NCBI RefSeq assembly: GCF_023053635.1
Contig: NC_086187.1
Coordinates: 29,240,501-29,304,500 of the forward strand
Source: Elgaria multicarinata webbii
Taxonomy: Eukaryota > Chordata > Lepidosauria > Squamata > Anguidae
Length of the DNA stretch: 64,000 nucleotides
Reading direction: 5' to 3'
The notes below the pieces were generated by a model that saw nothing but the letters and a program-made list of their open reading frames with translations, was not told the origin of the DNA and did no database searches. This document shows, in pieces, positions 22,561 through 35,411 of this stretch (position 1 is its first letter; every line of letters starts with the position of its first letter). The position numbers and the translations under genes are program-made.

Positions 22561-24849
22561 TTTTCGGTCCCCCGCCCGCCCCCGGTGTTTGGATCCAGGC
22601 TGGACGTGTCACCGCCCCTCTCGTCCCACATCCTCCCCCGCCTGAGCTGGGGGGTCCCTGCACCCGCCGGAGGGGGGGACGGGAAGATGTCCGTGGAATG
22701 GCAAGGAAGATCGCGGGGGGGTGCGGGCGGCGAAGAGCCGTGCCACCTTCCGAGCAAACACGCACAGAGCCGGCGGAGGCGGAGCAGCGGGGGCTGCGCC
22801 TGGCCTGAACCCGCTCTTCCTACACCCCCCCCCCCCGCGCCCCTCCCCAGCCCCTGGTTGTGCCGCCTTCCAAACCTGGGAGGGAGGGAGGGAGCCTGCA
22901 GTTAGATGTGGGAAGGGAGCAGAGCTGGAGAAACACCCAGGGGGCCTCTGAGGCTGTGCAGAGGGCATCTCCTTCCCTCTGCCCACCTGCGCAGATCGGG
23001 CATTCGGGGCAGGGCATCGGATGCATCCCCCTCCGCGCTGCTTTGGGTACACCTGGCCCGACCCGGTCCTTGGCTGCTCAGCTGGCAGCACCTGTTCCGC
23101 CCGCAGGGCCTGTCCTGTCCTGGCGCTGCAGTGGTCGTCTGGCCAGAGCGGGGCATGAGGTCCCCAGAGAGGAGCCCCACATGGCCCCCATTCACACTGC
23201 TGACGCCCCCCCCCCAAGTAGTGCAGTCAAGCAGGAGCGGGCCAAGCTCTTGGGCTGTGCCTACAGCCGCCGGGAGGGCCCCCTGCCCCTGCCCCTGCCC
23301 CTGCCCCGGGCAAGGTGTTTTCCCCTCACCTCACTGCCCTGCCAAGGGGCCCACCTGATCAAGGCCGCCTGTGCCCAGTCTGGTGGTGGAGGCCCCGCTT
23401 GCAGGCAGGAGGTGCCCTGGCTCGATCCGCAGCAGCTTCTCCAGGTAGGGCTGGCAGAGCCCCCCCTGAGACCCCGGGGGAGGCAGCCCTTGCTGGCTGC
23501 CAGACAGCGCAGGTGCTGCTGGGCCGTCTCCTTCGACGGCGTCTCAGTGGCCCCCACCTGGCTGGGCCCTGTGGAGCCCCCGGGGTCAGGCGTGGTTGGA
23601 GGAAGGAGCCTGGTGGGCCTTGTGCCGTCCTGCCCCTCCCGGGCCTCGCAGCCATTCCCACGTTCCGTGGCTCGTCCTCGGGGACTTGACAAAGCGTTTT
23701 CTCATCCCAGCATGTCCTGCGGAAAGCGGCTTTTGAGACACCTGCTTGGTGCGGCTGCACTATAGGCTGTCTTCGGAGGGCGCTTTGGAGAGGAACTGTG
23801 CAGGAGCTCTTGGGAGCTGCTCATCCCGCCCCGACTCCGCTTTGGCTCCAGCTGAGCAGTGGGGCAGAGGGGAGGGGACAGCCCTGGGCTGAGAACGAAA
23901 GCGCTGCTGGCTCCGGAGGTCCCAGGCCTGTGCCGCCAGGGCTGCTGGCCACCCACCGGGACATCTGCCTCTTGCTTGACCTTGTCCCTGCCCTCCCCCA
24001 CCCCAGGAGCTGGCTTTGGGTCAGCGGTAGTTTCCTGCCCCCCCTCCCTCCCTCCACCTGAGCACTTGGGTGTGAGCTGTGCGGAAGCAGGTGCGGTTGT
24101 GCTGCCTGCCTCAAGCAGGTCACCTGGTCATCCCAGCCTCTGAGAGGAGGAGGAGCTGCTGTGGGTGGGCAGGAGAGAGGACGGGCCCCCTCCTCGCCTC
24201 GGCCTCCCTCAGGCACCAAACACCCCCAGAAGGGCCCCCCCTCCACGGGCCCTCCCAAGGCAGCCCCCACAAGGAAAAGCTGTCCTCCCCAAACACAGCT
24301 TGGCCCCTGGGAAGTAGGCAGGCTGAGGGTTTGGGGAAGAGGACCTTCCCACGGAAACCCTCCCTCCTATTTCAGTTTCGTTTGAACTTTGAACCCCGTG
24401 TGCTGGCTTGGATGGCCCCCCGCTTGCTTCCCAGAAACGGCGCTGCCCCGCCAGCCGTGCAGCCGGCCCTTCAGCGCAGCCGCCCTCTCCGTGGCTCCTG
24501 CCGCTGAGCGAGCCGAGGAGGCCTCCCTTCCCCAGCCGTGACCTCCTGCCTGCCGCTTGCCGTTCCTGCTCGGCCCAGAGGGCGAAACTGGCCAGGATTC
24601 GCCATGCAGCAGCGGAGCGGAGGCAGGAGCTGGCTGGGGGCCGTGAGGGGGCAGCACTGCCAGGCAGGCCTGGGAGCCCCTCGAGGGTGTGCCGCCACTT
24701 GCCCGAGAGAAGGAGCCGGCCCACTTTGGGGCTGCACAGCTGAGCCGTCGGCCCTTTCCCAGAGCAGCTGGTGAGAGCAGCTCAAGGGCCCCGAGTCCAG
24801 CATTCTCTTTCCAGTGGAGGTCTTCAAGCAGGGCCTGTCGGTGGTGGCC
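22561..24849 (+). other. GLIS2: GLIS2 intron 1, 5' part, nothing recognised
   Basis: GC-rich intronic DNA with C-runs. No coding exon with splice sites and no clear repeat was found. Confidence 0.4.
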
Positions 24850-25150
24850 TTCCTCTGGTTTGTTCCAGCACTCTGAGATAGACTGCCTCAGAACTGGGAG
24901 GTTCCATTTGGCACGGCTGAGTCATGGCCAATAGCTGCTGATAGGCTCTTACGCCTGCTCCATGACTGCATCTAGCCCCCTTTTAAAGCTCACGGCTGCT
25001 TATGGCCAGGACCACGTCTTGTGGCAGGGAGTTCCGTACGTGAATGAGGCATCATTTCTTTTGTCTGTTCTGATGAGGCCACAAATCCATTTGTCCTGGT
25101 GACTGTGAGTTCTACCACTCTAAGTTGGTGGGGTGAGTGGGTCTGTCTTC
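24850..25150 (-). mobile_element. LINE 3' end, CR1/L3-like
   Basis: In reverse orientation it carries the GGAACTCCCTGCCACAAGA segment and an AAAAGGGGGCTAGATG-type segment, matching the order of the copy at 1290-1730. It lies in GLIS2 intron 1. Confidence 0.6.
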
Positions 25151-26074
25151 TCTTTGCTCAGAATTGCATAAACCTCTGTCCCGTCCTGTCTGAAGTGTTC
25201 GCTTCTTCAAAACACCAAGGCCCTTCATCCCTAACTGCTTCCGACTTCTTGGCCACGGTCGTGACCTCTTCCCTTTGCCTCTCTGCCCTTCTTGCCTGCT
25301 TTGGGACAACCGGTCCTGCATGCAGCTTTTCAAATGCCGCCCGTTTGTTCCCTTGACCTCCCAAGTCGGGGCCCAGGTCTGCCTCCTTACAGGCCTTCTG
25401 ACTGCAGGGCAGCTGAGCCCCTGGAGGGTCTGGGTGAGGTGGCGATAGAGCGCCCGGTTTCATCAGGGGCCTGCTTTGGTGGTGCGGTGTGGCAAGGGAA
25501 TAATGTTTCTCCGCAAGACTCTACTTTCAAATAGCATCTCGTGGTGTGGAAGGAGGGTCTCCGCTAGGCCAGTGGTGGGCATGCAGCGCTTCAGGGGGGC
25601 CCAAGCCAGGGCTTGAACCCAGCTCCTGCCTCCTCTGCACAGAGCCCCACTCCCATGGGGTAAACCTTAGGGGCGGTGCGCCCTGGGACTGAAGTCCTCC
25701 CAGTGGTAGGACAAGGAGGCTGTGAAGACAGAGGAAGAGCATGTGGGTGCCCAGGCAGGGGAAAGGGCCGCCTCAGCCCCAGTAGTGGCCGCCACCGCCG
25801 CTGCCTGGTCCTTGCAGCAAAAGGGGTGCCCAGCGCCCCTCTCTGGCTGGAGCAGGGAGGGCTGGCCTTTGGGGAGGTGTTTGCACGGACCATCCCAGGG
25901 GCAGGATTGGCACGGCCTTGTCAGCCCCAGAGGACGCCAGGCAGGAACCGGCCGGGGGGGGGGGGGGCGAGCGCCTTTGGAGCAGATATGGCTGGAAAGA
26001 AGCACCCGGGGTCCCGTGTGGGTGCTGTCGCAGTTTTATCTGCCCATTCTCCAAGGAGCGACGTGTGTGTGTGT

Positions 26075-26215
26075 ATCCTGTCTCTCTTTTCCTCTCTCCC
26101 CCTCCATTCCGTCCTCTCAGCAGCCCTGCGAGGTAGGTTAGGCTGAGATTGTGCCACTGGCTGAAGGCCACCCCCTGAACTTGGAGGCTGAGTGGGGCTT
26201 TGAGGCCTGGCAGGG
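26075..26215 (-). mobile_element. MIR-like SINE fragment
   Basis: On the + strand it reads CTCAGCAGCCCTGCGAGG, then TAGGTTAGGCTGAGATTG, then a GGCTGAAGGCCACCC block. This is the reverse complement of the core seen in the other MIR-like copies. Confidence 0.6.
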
Positions 26216-27383
26216 AGGACGCTGGGCTCTGGGGGTTCTGTTGCGCTGCTCCCGTAGGGCCTCACACAGGCCGCTACCTTCTCCGTACAGGCAGCTGACT
26301 AAAGCTGCCCCAGGGCTCTGCAGGGAGCAAATCCAAACGGTGTCCTGGGAGGGATGTGCCCCCGCTCTTAATGCTTCCCAAGGTGAGCGGCCTGGCCAGG
26401 CTGGGCCCCCGCCCCCCCCTCCCTGGGCTCTGATGCCCACCGGGAGGCCTGCTCCGAGGTCCGTGCCGTTGGAGTGATCTTCCCTGGCCCTCCGCCTCCT
26501 CCATCTTCTTCTCCCCCTGGGTGTTCTGGTGTGTCCAGGCCAGGCTCCTGCCGGGCCTTCTGTGGTCCCCATGCCCCAGGGCAGGCTCTGCGCCCCGCCC
26601 CACGGCGGCAGGCCTTTCCCTCGTCCCCTCCCCTCTCCCCCCCCCCGCTATTTCTGGCTGGCTGGCGTTGCATCGCAGCTGCAGCCCTGCAGACAGCGTG
26701 GGGCCTGGCAGGCTCCCTTGGCAGCCGCCCAGGTGGAACGCTGGGGAGAGCAGGGCTGGCTCCCGCGCAGCACGTCTTGCGTCCAGAGGCAGGAGGCCTG
26801 GCTGTGCTGAGGTGGCGGCTGGGCTCTGAGGCACAGGGGCAGGGCTGCGCTGCAGGGGCAGGTGGCGCCTGGGCCGGGGGGGGGGGCGACACCCAGGAGA
26901 AGGGCTCTTTGTGGCAGGGCAGAGCCAGCCCCCTCCCCTCGGGTGGTGGTGGCTGCCACCACTCGAATAGAGCCACCTGTGGCCACTGACCTGCGCTGCT
27001 CTTTGGTGCCTCAAAGCCCGGATGGGAGCCCCCCCTCCAGCCCAGCCCTCCCCTTGCTCTGTAGCGTCTCCTGCCCCAAGCAGCTCTCCCTGGGAAAGGC
27101 CTTGGGAGGGGCCACCTCTCGTGTGTCCTGTGGAGCCCTGCAATTGCAGGCCCTTTCCCAAGGCCCCCGGCTGCAGAGCTGGAGAGCGCCCCTCTGTTCC
27201 CAGCCAAGGCAAGGCTGCTTGTCACTGCCCCCTCCCCTCTCCAGCTGTGGAGACCACACTGGAGGCCACACCTAGCTGGCACTGCGGGAGAGCCCAGCTG
27301 TTCAGATCCTTTGGGGCTCTCTGGGTTTGGGCTTGCCTCTTTGTACGGTGGCCTCTTGGGGAGCCACTTCCCACAATGCAGGA

Positions 27384-27440
<57 letters not shown>
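27384..27440. repeat. (TTA)n microsatellite
   Basis: About 19 perfect ATT/TTA units in GLIS2 intron 1. Confidence 0.95.
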
Positions 27441-27441
<1 letters not shown>

Positions 27442-28636
27442 TTGTAATGCCCCTTTTTCGAGTAATGCCTTAGAAACTGGCTTATAACAGTTTAAGACAG
27501 TAAAACATAATGGAAAGGGATTTTCGAGGATTTGTACTGCCTCCATTGTGCATGACTGAGAGAGAGAGAGAGAGAGAGACCAGCCCTGGATCTGGGTTGT
27601 GGGAAGCAAGCCCAGCAGGAATGTCTCTGGAGGACAGCCCTGGAGGGGGCTCGGACCCCTGAACTGCACAGCTGTTGCTGGGAGGGGATCTGCAGCAACA
27701 AGGCTCCATGACGACTCTGGCTGTGCCCATGAAGAGGGCACCCGGCTGTGCAGGGAAGCCATTGGCTCGCCCACCTGGGCTAGGGAGTCCAGGCTCCTCG
27801 CAAGGACTGGATGGACCGCTGAGGCAGGCGGGACACAGCCCTACGCAGAGGCGGAACGTGGCCCATCTCGCTCGGTGGGCTGGCTGACCGCCTGGCAGCC
27901 CTAGTTCTGCAGGGCCTCTGGCAGGCTTCTTGCCTCACGGGGCCTGCAGAGGCTGCCGGGGGTCCTGCTGCATGCACATCAGGGCCTCTGCCACTGTGCT
28001 GCGGCCCGGCCTAGATATGATGCAGCAAGAAAGAATGGATGGTGGTCGAGCACAGATCATACACACACACACACCCCTTTGCTGCTCTTCCCCCTCTGAA
28101 ACTGGTCCTTCGCAATGGCTGCACATCTGGTGCTGGGTCTTCAGGATTAGGCTACTGGGGAGTTGCAGGCTGTGACTGTGGGTGCTGCGGGGGGCTGGTC
28201 TGCCCACAGACTAGTCCCCGCCTCACCTCCACCTCAGGCCCTTGTCCTGGAGTCCTTAGAGACACAAAGGCCACCTGAGGGCACATAGGTGCTTGTCTTC
28301 AGCCCTGGGTGTTCTCTGGAGCCCAGGTGAGCATTCGGTCCAGCCCAAGGGCTGGGCCCAGAGCAGGGCGGCCTGCCTGGGGCCGGTCCTCTAACAGGCT
28401 GCTGTGTGGGGTCTCCTCCCGGCACAGCGCTCTCCATCCTTCTGTCATGAAGGAAGCTGATAGGGCCGTCTCGGTTTCAGCCTGGCCTCGCGTTGCAGGC
28501 GTCCTGTGTCAGGGCTCCAAAGGGATGCTGCCCTGGAGTGGAGCGGGGGTGGGGGGGGGAGGAATGAGAGGCTTGCACAATGGTGCAACCCTCAAATGGG
28601 AGGACTGGAAGAACTGCAGGGACACCCATCCCTCAT

Positions 28637-28735
28637 AGATTCATAGAATCGTAGAGTTGGGAGGGCCTATAAGGCCATTGAGTCCAACCCCCTGCTCAAT
28701 GCAGGAATCCACCCTACAGCATACTTGACAATGGC
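28637..28735 (-). mobile_element. CR1 LINE 3' UTR fragment
   Basis: The reverse complement ends in GGCCTTATAGGCCCTCCCAA and CTACGATTCTATGAATC, the CR1 terminus. About 100 bases remain. Confidence 0.85.
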
Positions 28736-30349
28736 TGGGCAAGGCAGGAGAAAGCGGCCCTTCAGGCGCCAATACAGACGTTGGCCCAGAGAGCATTTGT
28801 GGGGTCATTCGTGGAGCATTGATGGCCAGAAAAGGGCTGGGGGTGGGGGACAGCAGGCCAGTTCTCTTCCAATGTAAACAAGGCTTCCCTGCCTGGTCAC
28901 TTGGAGGAGATTCCTACTCGCCACAGGCGGCAACTGGCTTCAGATCAAGCGATTGTGTTCTTTGGAGGGCGAATGCAACCTGAAGCAAATGGCTTGGCAG
29001 TGTCCTGACCACATCCAGTCCCTGCCTGGCTGGGATTGATATGAGTCAGGACAGGATGGAAGTGGTTGATGGGGGGTGAGGGGAGAGCAGGGCGTGGGTC
29101 TGTCAGGCAGCCTGAGCGAAAGCCGTGGTGGAGCCATGGCCGGCAGAGGCGCTCCGGAGCTGCGTGTGGTTCAGGGGAGGGAGACAGCAGCCGTGAGCGC
29201 GCAGCTCAGCGTTTCCAGCTGTCTCAGGCCGGCCTTAACCCCGAACCCCCTCCCTGTGGGGCTGAGCCAAGCATCGTGGACTCCACCCAGAGTGCGCCTG
29301 AAACGGGGGCAGGAGAGAGGGGAGCCCACCACTGGGACGCTTCTCCCTGGCAGCGGAGGTCCCAGCCCTGGCCAGGGTGCTGGGCTCCGGCGAGATCAAG
29401 GGCCAGAGTTCGCAGCCCAGCCTCAGTTGGTACAAGTGGTGGGGGGGCAGGCCAACATTGCAGGGGTGTGGGTCATCCAGAGCAGCTGCAAAGAGCAGCT
29501 GCATGCTGGGTCCCATTTCTGCACGCCTTGGGCCTCTCCCCCCCCTTGTCCCAAGGGAGGGGGCTGGCGCTGGGCTGTGCTGCCTCTGGAAGCCACGATG
29601 CGTCTCTTGCTGTTCCGGTTACTCTGGATTCTAGGAAGGTTTGTTCCCAGGAATGTGGAGCTCTGGGGCCAGTTTGGTTTGGCAGCCGCTGCTACTGAGT
29701 GGGGCGGGGGGGGGGGAAGAGCTGCTTCCCATCCAGAGCGCCCCACCCAGGCTGGCTCCCGGGAGAAGCTCAGGAATCCAGTGTGAGGCCACTGGCATGG
29801 GAGTGGGGGTGGGGGGGGGCGGCAGCGGCGCACACAGGGCTTCTGCGCTGTGGTGGCAGCAGCTCTCAGATGCTCATACGTGAGAGGCTTGCTGGGGGGG
29901 GGGCGTGCTGCAAACCTTTTCTGGCACCACAGAGGAGGGCAGGGGACCCCCCCCCGGAAGCCAGGCTCAGCAGTGTGGTGCCAGCAGAGCCAGCCTGCAG
30001 GGGGGGAGGGAAGGGCCTGGGAAGGCCGGGGTGAGTGGCGGGGGTGGGGGGAGGAATCCCCCTGTCTCTCTCCCTCTTTCTTTCTCCTTGTGTGCTGAGA
30101 GGAGCCGGGTGCAGCCAGGGCCCCTGTCCAGGGGCCAGGAAAGGCCTGGTTTCTTTCCTTTGGCTGGAGCCACCTTGAGTCGGCTTTGGCAGAGAAAGGC
30201 AAAGTGTCAAAGTGGAGATAAAACCAAACCGTGACCCTGGGGCCTTTGGGGGACCCAGCTCCGGTCTGTCCTCAGGAGAGTGGCCCCCCACAACTCCGGG
30301 TCATGCAACTGGACAGTATCCGGATTCCAGCCCTGGAGGGGGCTCACTC

Positions 30350-32100
30350 TGGCCCTCCTCAGCACGCCCCCCGCCCCCGCCCCGCGTTTCTGCTCCTGGC
30401 TGAGAGCCTGCAGCTTGGGCGAGGGTGTGGAGAGCAGGGTGGGATTGGGGCCTTGTCGCCCCCGCCGGCTTCCGCTGCCTGCTGCAGCTGCACGCCAGAG
30501 GCTGGGGGGCAGCCCGGCCACCTGGCGGGCCTACGCGCTGACACGGGGGGGGGCTCTTCCGGGGGGAGGGGCGCCGCAGGCTCCCGGCCTGAGCCACGCA
30601 GCCCCCCACCTCGACCCCGCAGCTGTACCCAAAATCTGGGGGCGAAAGACTCCGTGCCCTCCGCTGCTGGGGGGGGGGGGCTGGGCACGCCCCCCGCAGC
30701 GGCGTTGCCGGAATGCCGCCCGCGGAAGGGCCCCGCGCCCTCCTCCTCCTGCCCTCGGCCGGGCGGCTGGCCAGAGTCTTGCGCCCCTCGGGATCCGCAC
30801 CCCAAAACGGTGCACGTGGCGGGGGTGGGGGGCGACACGGTCTTTGTCCGTGCGTGGCGGGGGGGGGGGGGAGACGCGCCTTTCCAAGGCCTTTTGCCTC
30901 CCGCCGAGGGCCCTTCCCGCCGGCCTCCCCGAGCCTGGCCCGGCCCCCCACGCCGGCTCCCAGGGAGGCGCTTCTGCATTCCAGCGCGTCTCCGCCGCCG
31001 CCGCCTGTCGTGGCGCAGCGCCAAGGCGGGCAGGGAGCGCGAGCAGGAGGCGGCCTGCCCAGCCGGGCCCGCGAGTCAGCAGGTGCCGCCTGGAGCCCGG
31101 GCTGGGCGGAGAGCGCCCCCCCCCCCGGCCCACAGGCGCTGGAGGGAGGGAGGCGGCGGGGCCTGGGGACGTCCTGGCTCCCCCCCCCCGCGCCGCCCTG
31201 GAAGGAGGCGGGAGCGCGCTCCGGTCATGCGCCAGGCCGGCTCTTGGCTGCCGGGGCAGACGGGGCGGGCAGGCAGGCAGGCAGGCAGGCGGGAGGGGGC
31301 CGAGCCGAGCGAAAACAAACCCAGGGGCAGCTGGGCGGCGCCCGGAGCCCTGCCCGCTCGCCCCAGGGCCCGCGGGGGAGCCTTGGCCGGACGCCCGTCG
31401 CGCCCTGGGGACCGACGGGGCTGCTCCGCATCTGGGCTCGCCTCAGTCCCGCGGGCCTGTTGCTCGGGGCAGTCGAGGCGGGCGCCCGGAGCATACGCAG
31501 AGTGCCGTCAGCCACGGCCGCGTCTGACCGGAGACGAGAACGGGCCGAGCGCCGAGCCGGGCCAGATGCCCGACATCCGCCTGGCGGGACGTTAGTCAGC
31601 ATGGGAGGGGGGAGCACGTGTCAGGCTGCCGGGGCCTGAGGAGGGGGGGAGGGCGTGGACGTGTGGTGCGTTTGTCCTCGGGGACGGGGGGGGGGGGCAG
31701 CGCTGCGTCAGTTGTGGAGCGAGGCGAGTCCCCCGCGGTGCTGGGGGGCCCCGTCGGGGAAGGAAGACGGACGGGGAGGGGCTGGGCGGAGCCAAGCGGG
31801 GGCTGGGGGGAGCGTTCTTCCTTTCTTCTTGCCGCCCCCTCCCCTGGCTTCGGTCTCCCCCCCCCCTCCGCTCCTCTTTCGCCCGACGGATGTCCTGGGC
31901 GAGCGCCTCCGCTGCCGGGCTTTCCCACGGCGAGGCGGGCAGGACTCGGGCTGGCCGCCTGCCTGCAGGGCGAGCGCGCTCTGGCTCGGGTTATTGGGGC
32001 ACCGGCGCCCGGGGGGGGGAGAGACGCCCGGGGAGGCCGCGCTTCGCTTTCTCGCTTTGTTGGGTCAGTTTCGCCCTCGGAGCCGCGCTTTCGCTCCGAT
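30350..32100. promoter_or_regulatory. Second CpG island inside GLIS2 intron 1
   Basis: A 1.7-kb CpG-dense block lies 3-5 kb upstream of the GLIS2 coding exons, with long G/C homopolymers. No coding exon was recognised on either strand. It may be an alternative GLIS2 promoter or an enhancer-type island. A weak donor-like CAGGGTAAGG sits at about 32357, just beyond its edge. Confidence 0.5.
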
Positions 32101-32599
32101 GCAAGCAGACAATAGCGCACCAGCAAAGGCAGCCCTGGTGGGGTCTTGCTCTCCCCAGAGTATCCCGGAGCACCAGGCTCCGCGAATATCGGGGCCCGGG
32201 GGGGGGGAGAGGGGAGAGGAAGGGCGTCCTCTGTCCAGCCAGAGCCTTTCCGTGGAGCCTCTTCACCCGCTGAGTGCTGGGTTCAAACAAGGCCGGCAGG
32301 CAATCCCAGACGTGTCCACGCAGAAGCAAGCCCCACTGGGTTCAGTGGGGCTTACTCCAGGGTAAGGGGGTTTAGGGTTGTAGCTTTAAGCCCCTTAAAG
32401 CGACCACTGTAGGAAGTCCAGTCTAAGTTTTGAAATATCAACCCATGAGAGCTGAAAAGAGTAACCCCAGACCATGACACTGGAAACCCCATCCCCTGCT
32501 GGGCTACTGCGTGGGGCTGCCTTAAAGGTGGCTCAGAGGCTTCCCCTGGTGCCCAGAGCAGCTGCCAACAGACTGGAGCAGGCTGGGCTGCCAAGTCAC

Positions 32600-33015
32600 G
32601 TGACGCCCACCCTGGGCCAGCTGCGCCGGTTGCCAGTGCTTTCCCGAGCTCTGCTGTGACTCCTTTTAACCTTGGCGGCGTTGAAGAGCCTGGCCCCGAG
32701 TCCCTGGAAGGCTCCCCTGGACCTGGACCTGGACCAGCCGGCCCACACAGAGGCTCTTCTCAGCTGCTGCGTACAAGGGAGAGGGCCTTCTCAGTGGTGG
32801 CTCCGCACCTCTGGAATGAGTTCCCATCAGGTCTTCAGGAAGCCTCTGCAGATGCTCTGGGTCTTGTTGGCTTTTTCTCAAGGCTGGGGCTGCTGGTTTC
32901 ATTTGCAAGAGCCGTTCTGATTGGATGTCGCTGTTTGCCCTGTTTCTTTTATCTTCAGAGCTGCCATGGGGAAGTGCCACCGTTAAAGGCGTCCCAGGAA
33001 TAAATAAACCCTGGG
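32600..33015 (+). mobile_element. LINE 3' end, L2-like
   Basis: The frame at about 32757-32900 reads LLRTRERAFSVVAPHLWNEF, the C-terminal signature of L2/CR1-type ORF2, followed by an untranslated tail ending in AATAAATAAA. It is 5'-truncated and lies in GLIS2 intron 1. Confidence 0.75.
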
Positions 33016-35338
33016 GGGAGTGATTCCACTCAAGGGACTCTCGCAGGCTGGAGAAAGGGAGTCTCCATGCTCTGCAGCCAGATTTCACGGGGCTTGCAAG
33101 AAGGCCAGTTTCCTGGGCAGAGCACATGCCAACCAGGCTGGTGGCTCCGATGTCATCCTAAAGGAGCTGTCGGGGGTGTGGAGCTCTGGCTTGGAGAGAG
33201 AAGCCCCGGCTCCGTCAGCAGCGAGCCCCCGGCCCAGCTCAAGGGGCAAGGAGGCGGGTGACGGGGAGACCAGCGGCCAGTTTGACTCAGTAGCCCTTGG
33301 CTAGGGGAACCAATAGGCTGACTGAAGGCAGCAGCTCTGAGGTTCAGGCGCCGCTATGGGAGAAGCAGGCACCTGGGGCCAAGCGATGTGCAGGCAGCGA
33401 TGCGGGGGGGACTAAACCAAAACCACGGGTGCCGTAACAGCCACCTGGCTTGCTGGCACGTCGGCTTCCTGTGGCTCCAGGCCGTGCTGCTCTGTGGGCC
33501 TGCCAGACCCGGGAGAAGAGGCCGCTACCCAGCGGGGCCAGGCCCTGGTTGGTTGTCAGCTCCCTTGGGTGGGGAGGGGGCTAGTTCCCTCTGGCAAGTA
33601 TCCTCTGCAAGCCCCCCTTCCCCAGGCAAGCTCTGCTGGCCACTTCTGGGGAGCGCTGCCGGGGCCCAAGGAAGACCTGGCCGGGATGTGCCATCCGCAT
33701 GGACTGAAGGGAAACACCTGCAAGAATACAGTGACTCTCAGGAGTGTGCAGGGCCAGGTGTGGCTCTTGCAGTGGACAGGGGTCCTCCGTGCGCATCTGA
33801 CCTCTTCATCCCCGGCCGGCCTCTCCCACCTTCCCGGTTTGGCTTAGCTTCCAGCCTCTGCTTCTGGGAGTGAGTTTTGCTCCTCGAGATAGTCTCTTTT
33901 GCACCCTCCTTGTGTTCAGGACACCCAACACTATGTGCACCTGGAGGGTTCGGCCTCCCAAGCACGTGCTTCCGTTCCTCCTCCTCCTCCTCCTTGTCCT
34001 CCTGGGACTGTGGGGGGTGCGCGCGCACGCACATGCTTTTGCCTCCTTCCGTTTCCAGCTCTGGCCTGGCCTTACTTGCTCTGCTGCTCTCAGTGAGAGT
34101 CTGCCTTTCCTTTGCAAATGCAGCTCCAGCGATGTGTCCCTCCTGGCTGGTCTGCTGGACAGGAGTCTGGAGTCATAGAGGGCTGCTAGCAGAGTCTGAA
34201 CATTGCATGGTTTGGACGTGTAGCAGGCCTGTCAGACGACATGGGTTTCTTTACATCCAAGATGGCTTCAGGACTCTTAATTTCCAGCATGCCTTGATTA
34301 TGTAGGCTCCATACTTGAATCAAAACAAAGCCACAGCCCAAAGGCCTGCAAATGAAGTCCTGAGATGCACCAGGGAAAGAGAGAGGCGGAGGATCATTTG
34401 GGGAATGCCGGAAAAAAGCAGCCGCTTCTTGGCTGACCTTGAAATCCAGATTGGGCCAGGCTGATCTTCCCTCGCTGTCCTGGCTGGGAAGAGGGGACGG
34501 GACCTGCTGGGCCCGCTGGCTGGTGCCTGGGCTGCATACACACACAGCCCTGTTTCTACAGCCCTGCCAGCTTGCTCCCCTGCCCGCCCCCATCTGCATG
34601 TGTCAGAAAGCGTGAGCCTCCTGTGCCTGCTCACAGCTCAGCTTCCCAGCCTGCAGGCAGAAGCAAGCCACAGCTGCTTGTAATTTCAAGCCCTTCCTGT
34701 GTGGTGGGGTGCTGGATCTGAGGAAGGCCACATGGGGAGGGGGGCAGCTGCTTGGAGTCTCTGGCTTGGCCGCCTGCCTCTGCAGCTGCCCCCTCCCTCT
34801 GGGCGCAGAGTCTCCTGCTGATGACTCCGCGCGGCTCCCGTGAGCCCTGCTCAACACCGGGCAGAGCCTGGCTGAACCTGCTGGAAGGAATGCGAGGGAG
34901 GTTATGGAAAGGGAAGCCAGGGTGAAGGCAGCCGGGACAGGCGCTTTGCCCCACAGGCTCTTCTGCGGCAGCAGCAGGGCCGCTCCTGTGGAGGTCTGGG
35001 TCAAAAGAGCCCAGGGGGGGACCATTTGTGGGTCCCCCGGCTTCCATTTCTTGGGAGCCGCTTGGGTCTGGGAGCGCAAAGAGAAGCGTGGTTGTGGTGG
35101 CCCACGGTCCCTTGCCAGGTCCCGGAGGGTGGGGGGGCTGGCCCTGTGGGGGCATTGGCAAACACAGGGCAGCTGGGTGGGTGTGTTTCTTCCTCCATGA
35201 TGCCGAGGGCACCAACTGGGTGGGGGCGTCAGGGGGGCCACTGTGCCAATGCCCACAGGCCCAGACCAGGGGGTGGGTGGCAGCACCCAGGGGTGGGGGC
35301 AGCTGGCTCAGCCTCTCTCTCTCCTTATTCCCAAGCAG
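33016..35338 (+). other. GLIS2: GLIS2 intron 1, 3' part, nothing recognised
   Basis: No exon or repeat was recognised. The intron ends at a CAAGCAG acceptor at 35338. Confidence 0.4.
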
Positions 35339-35411
35339 GTTGAGGACACCCCCTCCCCACGAAGCCCCTTGCCCCTGCCTGACAAGAGCGGCCTCTGCCT
35401 CGCCGTTCGCC

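Noticed and set aside
20380-22765. Several 200-500 codon frames around the GLIS2 promoter
   Set aside because: Same GC effect; low-complexity products and no splice-supported coding exon.
30231-32126. Long frames (up to 454 codons) in the intronic CpG island
   Set aside because: No recognisable protein, overlapping frames on both strands, and many homopolymer runs.
35028-35411. Upstream in-frame ATG extending the GLIS2 frame by 128 codons
   Set aside because: The frame crosses a good acceptor at 35338 and the extension is not GLIS2-like. The family N-terminus [12 protein letters not shown] starts at 35412.
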